Source: Ampullaceana balthica (taxonomy: Eukaryota > Mollusca > Gastropoda > Lymnaeidae). From it: a stretch of DNA of 64,000 nucleotides. Both the position numbers and the translations under genes were made by a program. The number at the start of each line of letters is the position of its first letter. Within the stretch, counting starts at the first letter, position 1. The stretch is taken from contig CALYLW010000320.1 of the NCBI GenBank assembly GCA_944989445.1, positions 241,501-305,500 on the forward strand, written 5' to 3'. The notes below the pieces were generated by a model. It was not told the DNA's origin. It did not search any database and saw only the letters and a list, made by a program, of their open reading frames with translations. Shown here piece by piece: positions 61,460 through 64,000 of this stretch.

Positions 61460-62308
61460 CTAGACGCCCCGCGGCGTAGCATACGCCGCAGACTTGCTCA
61501 TGGAGCGTGAAAAAAAAGTTGAGAAAGAACGGACACAAACTACAGCACGAAGAAATCAAAACAACGCGAGTGAACGTCGGTTTGGGGGGGGGGACTGCCA
61601 ACTCATTGTTTATTTTCGAGACATTTGCAGGCGAAATTAGGTACACCCCTAACTTCTATGAAGTCAGTTGTAAAACGATAATCGGTTTAAAATCGGAGTA
61701 ACATAATCGATAATCGGTTTTCCAAAAAAACAAAACAAAAAAGCATGCAATTAACAACACTAAATATGACTAACCCTCGCTAGAGTCGGCCAAACAAAGT
61801 TTATGTTTAAGGGATGGTAGTAATAAATGGGAGGCGGGTAACAACAACCTCAGTTTGCATGTCTTCACGTTTACTCGCTATTTTTTAATTACTTGGTGCT
61901 GCTTTTTGTGTCTGTACTCTCACCCCGCCCCCAACCGTTCTTTGCGCTGTCTATGATGAGCCAGTCTTCGGCGTATGCTATGCAATAAAGAGGTAAACGA
62001 ACGGGCACAAACAGACATTTTTTAAAAAACTAGAAAAAAACAATATATTCGCCTGGGCTTGAACCCAGGACCTTCCTCGCATGAGGCGGATGTGTTAACC
62101 AGTACACTACGAATCTCAAGTTTTCTGTGAAGGAACAACGCAACTAAAACGCAAGGGCCATTGTTGGTCAGCCCTCCACTACCTTTGCTTGTCAACCGTT
62201 AACTGTGTTTAGTTGACCCGAGCTAGGGTCATTCGTCATGCTCTGTTGCACATACTTGCAACTTCTTGCCTCGCAGGGTCCGACCACGAAGAGAATTATA
62301 TATATAGA
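61460..62308 (-). mobile_element. 849-bp non-autonomous Helitron
   Basis: On the minus strand: A|TCTATATATATAATTCTC at the 5' end (62308) and ...GGGGCGTCTAG|T at the 3' end (61460). The 3' end is preceded by a hairpin GCGGCGTA-TGC-TACGCCGC (8-bp stem). Insertion between A and T with no target duplication is the textbook Helitron pattern. A related GGCGTATGC motif occurs inside near 61970. It carries a tRNA-like sequence on its minus strand. Confidence 0.8.
62048..62116 (-). ncRNA. tRNA-like sequence inside Helitron (not a functional tRNA)
   Basis: On the minus strand it shows a D-arm-like GTGT...ACAC, an A-box-like TAGTGTACTGG, an anticodon-like loop CTCATGC (CAT, methionine-like) and a B-box-like GGTTCAAGCCC. 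The T stem is a 6-bp CCTGGG/CCCAGG with a 6-base loop in place of the normal 7, and the anticodon stem has a mismatch; no acceptor stem pairs well. Best read as a tRNA relic or SINE head captured by the Helitron. Confidence 0.4.
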
Positions 62309-62730
62309 TAGTAATTTTGACGTGATGCACATGTATGCCGGTCGAGATGGCTGTTGGGGAGGGGGGAGTTACAACGTGCCACCGAACGGTGGCGGAACGT
62401 CCTTGGACGGGCTTTGTTGCTTGTACTTAATAAAATGCCTAAATTTAAATAATTATGGAAATCCTTTATCAAATACATATTATATGCATATATCATATGT
62501 AGGATAAAAAGATGACAGTAAAGTATGAACTTAGTTCCAAAAGAGAACAACTTATATTTACTAATAAAATTTTAAGAGCTACTGTTTTTAGTTCTTGTAA
62601 TAGTTTTCTATCTGAAAGAATTAAATGAGAATTTTAGCTGGCAAAATAGTTCAGTTTAAGACCAGGTAATCTGATGCTACAAATAATGAAAAACACACAG
62701 ACTTAGGTGGAGCGGATTGGTCAAGATTAG

Positions 62731-62754
62731 TAACACACACACACACACACACAC
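62731..62754 (+). repeat. (CA)n microsatellite
   Basis: Twelve CA dinucleotides just upstream of the LINE 3' fragment. Confidence 0.9.
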
Positions 62755-62902
62755 AAAGAGTGCCAATAATATTATACTTATAAATAAACTAAACAATTTA
62801 CTTCAGAATTTTAAAAAAAATTATCACTGGAAGTTTGAGCATCAAACTTTGGGAAAATCAATGAACTTTACACAAACAATGATTTTAAGTTCCTTAAATA
62901 AA

Positions 62903-63036
62903 CATTTAAAACTCTAATAAGAATGCAGGGCTAAACACAAACCATGGATAAGCATATGACGCAATAGTCTTCTGTATAGAAGGAGCGTCTGTAACAGATA
63001 AGATAAGATAAGATAGATAAGATAAGATAGAGCCCT
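62903..63036 (+). mobile_element. LINE 3'-end fragment with (GATAA)n tail
   Basis: Matches the last ~130 bp of the LINE at 2844-4252: ACATTTAAAACTCTAATAAG, GGATAAGCATATGACGCAAT, GAAGGAGCGTCTGTAACAGA and a GATAA-repeat tail. A very short 5'-truncated insertion within the hAT element, just downstream of its transposase. Confidence 0.85.
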
Positions 63037-63044
63037 GAGCCCTA

Positions 63045-63980
63045 TATAAATTGCTTTCTACTTGATTTCATTGAAGCAAAACGATTTATCGTTGACTCAA
63101 AGTCAACGTTCTCAGCTAGATCACGTTCAATTGAAATTAATGCCAATCAAGACAGACATAATTTGTCATTATTGAGTGCAAATAATTTTTGATGAGTTTC
63201 AATCTACTGAAACTTCTTTCAGCAGTAGCACTGATAACAGGAAGAGTAAAGTAAATTTTATATAGTATTGACAAATTAGGTATACCTGATGCCATTTATT
63301 TCAGTCAAGAATGGCTGAATCTTTTAAAGTTGTAGTTCACTACATAATTCCAAACAAGTTATAGCGTACAGATCTTTGAAGGTATCATATTCTACGATTG
63401 CTTCTTCAAGGTTAATGTCGTGTTTCTAAATTTTGCATAAACTTTTAAAAGAATCTTTATTTTCTTCCGACATTTGTGGTGGATCAATACAAAAGAAATA
63501 AGTAACTTTGCTCCAAAAATCATTAAATCGATAATCTATGTGTGTTACAAGTGTATTCATGATAGTGAAGTACGTTTCAGATTTAAAGCTGTACTTGGAT
63601 CATCAGCCATTTTATCTCTGCTAAGTTCGCCTGCAATACTTTTCTTTTTTCTTTTTTTTTGCAATTCGCTTTTCTTTAAATTCTGATTTAACATCTAGTT
63701 TGGAACAATTTTCGTTAATAAATGATTTGACATCTACATTTAGAATTTCGGAAGCTTCATCGCTTCTGGATTTCAACAAACTTATTTCTTCCAACATCTT
63801 GCAAAGGCGTTGCAAGTAGTTTGATAACACGAAGATAACTTTTGTACAAATAGCATCAGAAAAACAAAAAAATATTTTGTTACTAAAACAGATAGTCCCA
63901 TAGATTCTGCTTTGACACTTAATTTATCTTCTGTTAATTCCCCTTAATCAAGTGTGGCTAAAATAGCAAAGAATGATCAA
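63045..63980 (-). pseudogene. hAT transposase C-terminal remnant (ZMYM1-like)
   Basis: Translated on the minus strand in changing frames: a SLLKSRSDEASEIL segment (ORF 63621-63830), ADDPSTALNLK near 63585, MNTLVTHIDYRFNDFWSKV near 63530, SEENKDSFKSLC near 63450, and SATAERSFSRLKLIKNYLHS near 63200-63230. The last is the hAT dimerisation motif, followed in another frame by LALISIERDLAENVDFES. Several frameshifts and stops make it inactive. By family knowledge this is the transposase type related to vertebrate ZMYM1-like proteins. It belongs to the element whose end is at 60361. Confidence 0.75.
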
Positions 63981-64000
63981 ACAACTGCATGAACTGCATA

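Larger units (their letters stand above)
60361..64000 (-). mobile_element. hAT element inserted in the LINE, running off the window
   Basis: Starts at 60361 with CAGTGGCGGATTTAGGTTTG, a typical hAT terminal motif, directly after LINE sequence GAGGTCCTGAT. The 8-mer GTCCTGAT (60353-60360) is the expected target duplication. Minus-strand transposase remnants occupy about 63045-63980, so this is the 3' end of the element. It contains a Helitron (61460-62308) and a LINE 3' fragment (62903-63036). The other end lies outside the window. Confidence 0.7.

Noticed and set aside
62048..62116. Functional tRNA-Met gene
   Set aside because: T loop of six bases, a mismatched anticodon stem and no pairing acceptor stem; it also lies within a Helitron.

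Overview
This window looks like AT-rich, repeat-dense nuclear DNA from an animal, most likely a mollusc and perhaps a gastropod snail. The reasons are intron-containing genes with GT/AG junctions, a GIMAP/AIG1-type GTPase, a secreted S1 protease, several LINE families, many hAT-type MITEs, Helitrons, and a tRNA-derived SINE. The taxon is inferred from this combination and is not proven. No rRNA gene, functional tRNA gene, CRISPR array or viral gene was found.

Layout. 0.3-1.2 kb is a decayed LINE. 1.5-2.8 kb (minus strand) is a nearly intact GIMAP exon. A 5'-truncated LINE sits just upstream of it (2.84-4.25 kb). The GIMAP 5' part and its upstream DNA (about 2.5-5.95 kb) recur at 13.2-15.3 kb, where the GIMAP copy is cut off after its G3 motif. 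From 5.9 to 28.1 kb I see only repeats: pogo-like and hAT MITEs, an 18-bp minisatellite (15.3-16.0 kb), a GT-rich array (18.5-19.5 kb), 39- and 36-bp minisatellites (20.0-21.1 kb) and a six-copy 43-bp array (24.9 kb).

The most interesting part is 28.1-57.1 kb, a direct tandem duplication (28113-40700 and 40701-57131). Each unit holds a plus-strand two-exon gene for a small peptide precursor and a convergent minus-strand gene for an S1-family serine protease. Unit 1 encodes a signal peptide, a furin-type RKKR site and a 56-residue peptide with eight lysines, no acidic residue and a Cys-x6-Cys loop. I do not recognise the family; it has the layout of a host-defence peptide. In unit 2 the signal-peptide core is removed by a 40-bp deletion, and the C-terminal part is an 11-residue repeat, open in two frames, beginning at an A-run. 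Both proteases keep His-Asp-Ser but have an elastase-like pocket, a non-basic activation site, and a replacement at the position that is normally Ser214.

Mobile elements that entered one unit only show events after the duplication: a 3.0-kb hAT-type composite (46.8-49.8 kb), a 2.3-kb Helitron (53.3-55.6 kb) and a SINE (43.25 kb) in unit 2, and a hAT transposase relic plus a head-to-tail Helitron dimer in the peptide intron of unit 1. The right edge of the duplication lies in the 5' end of a full-length but broken LINE (57.1-60.36 kb). That LINE is interrupted by a hAT element running off the window end, which itself contains another Helitron.
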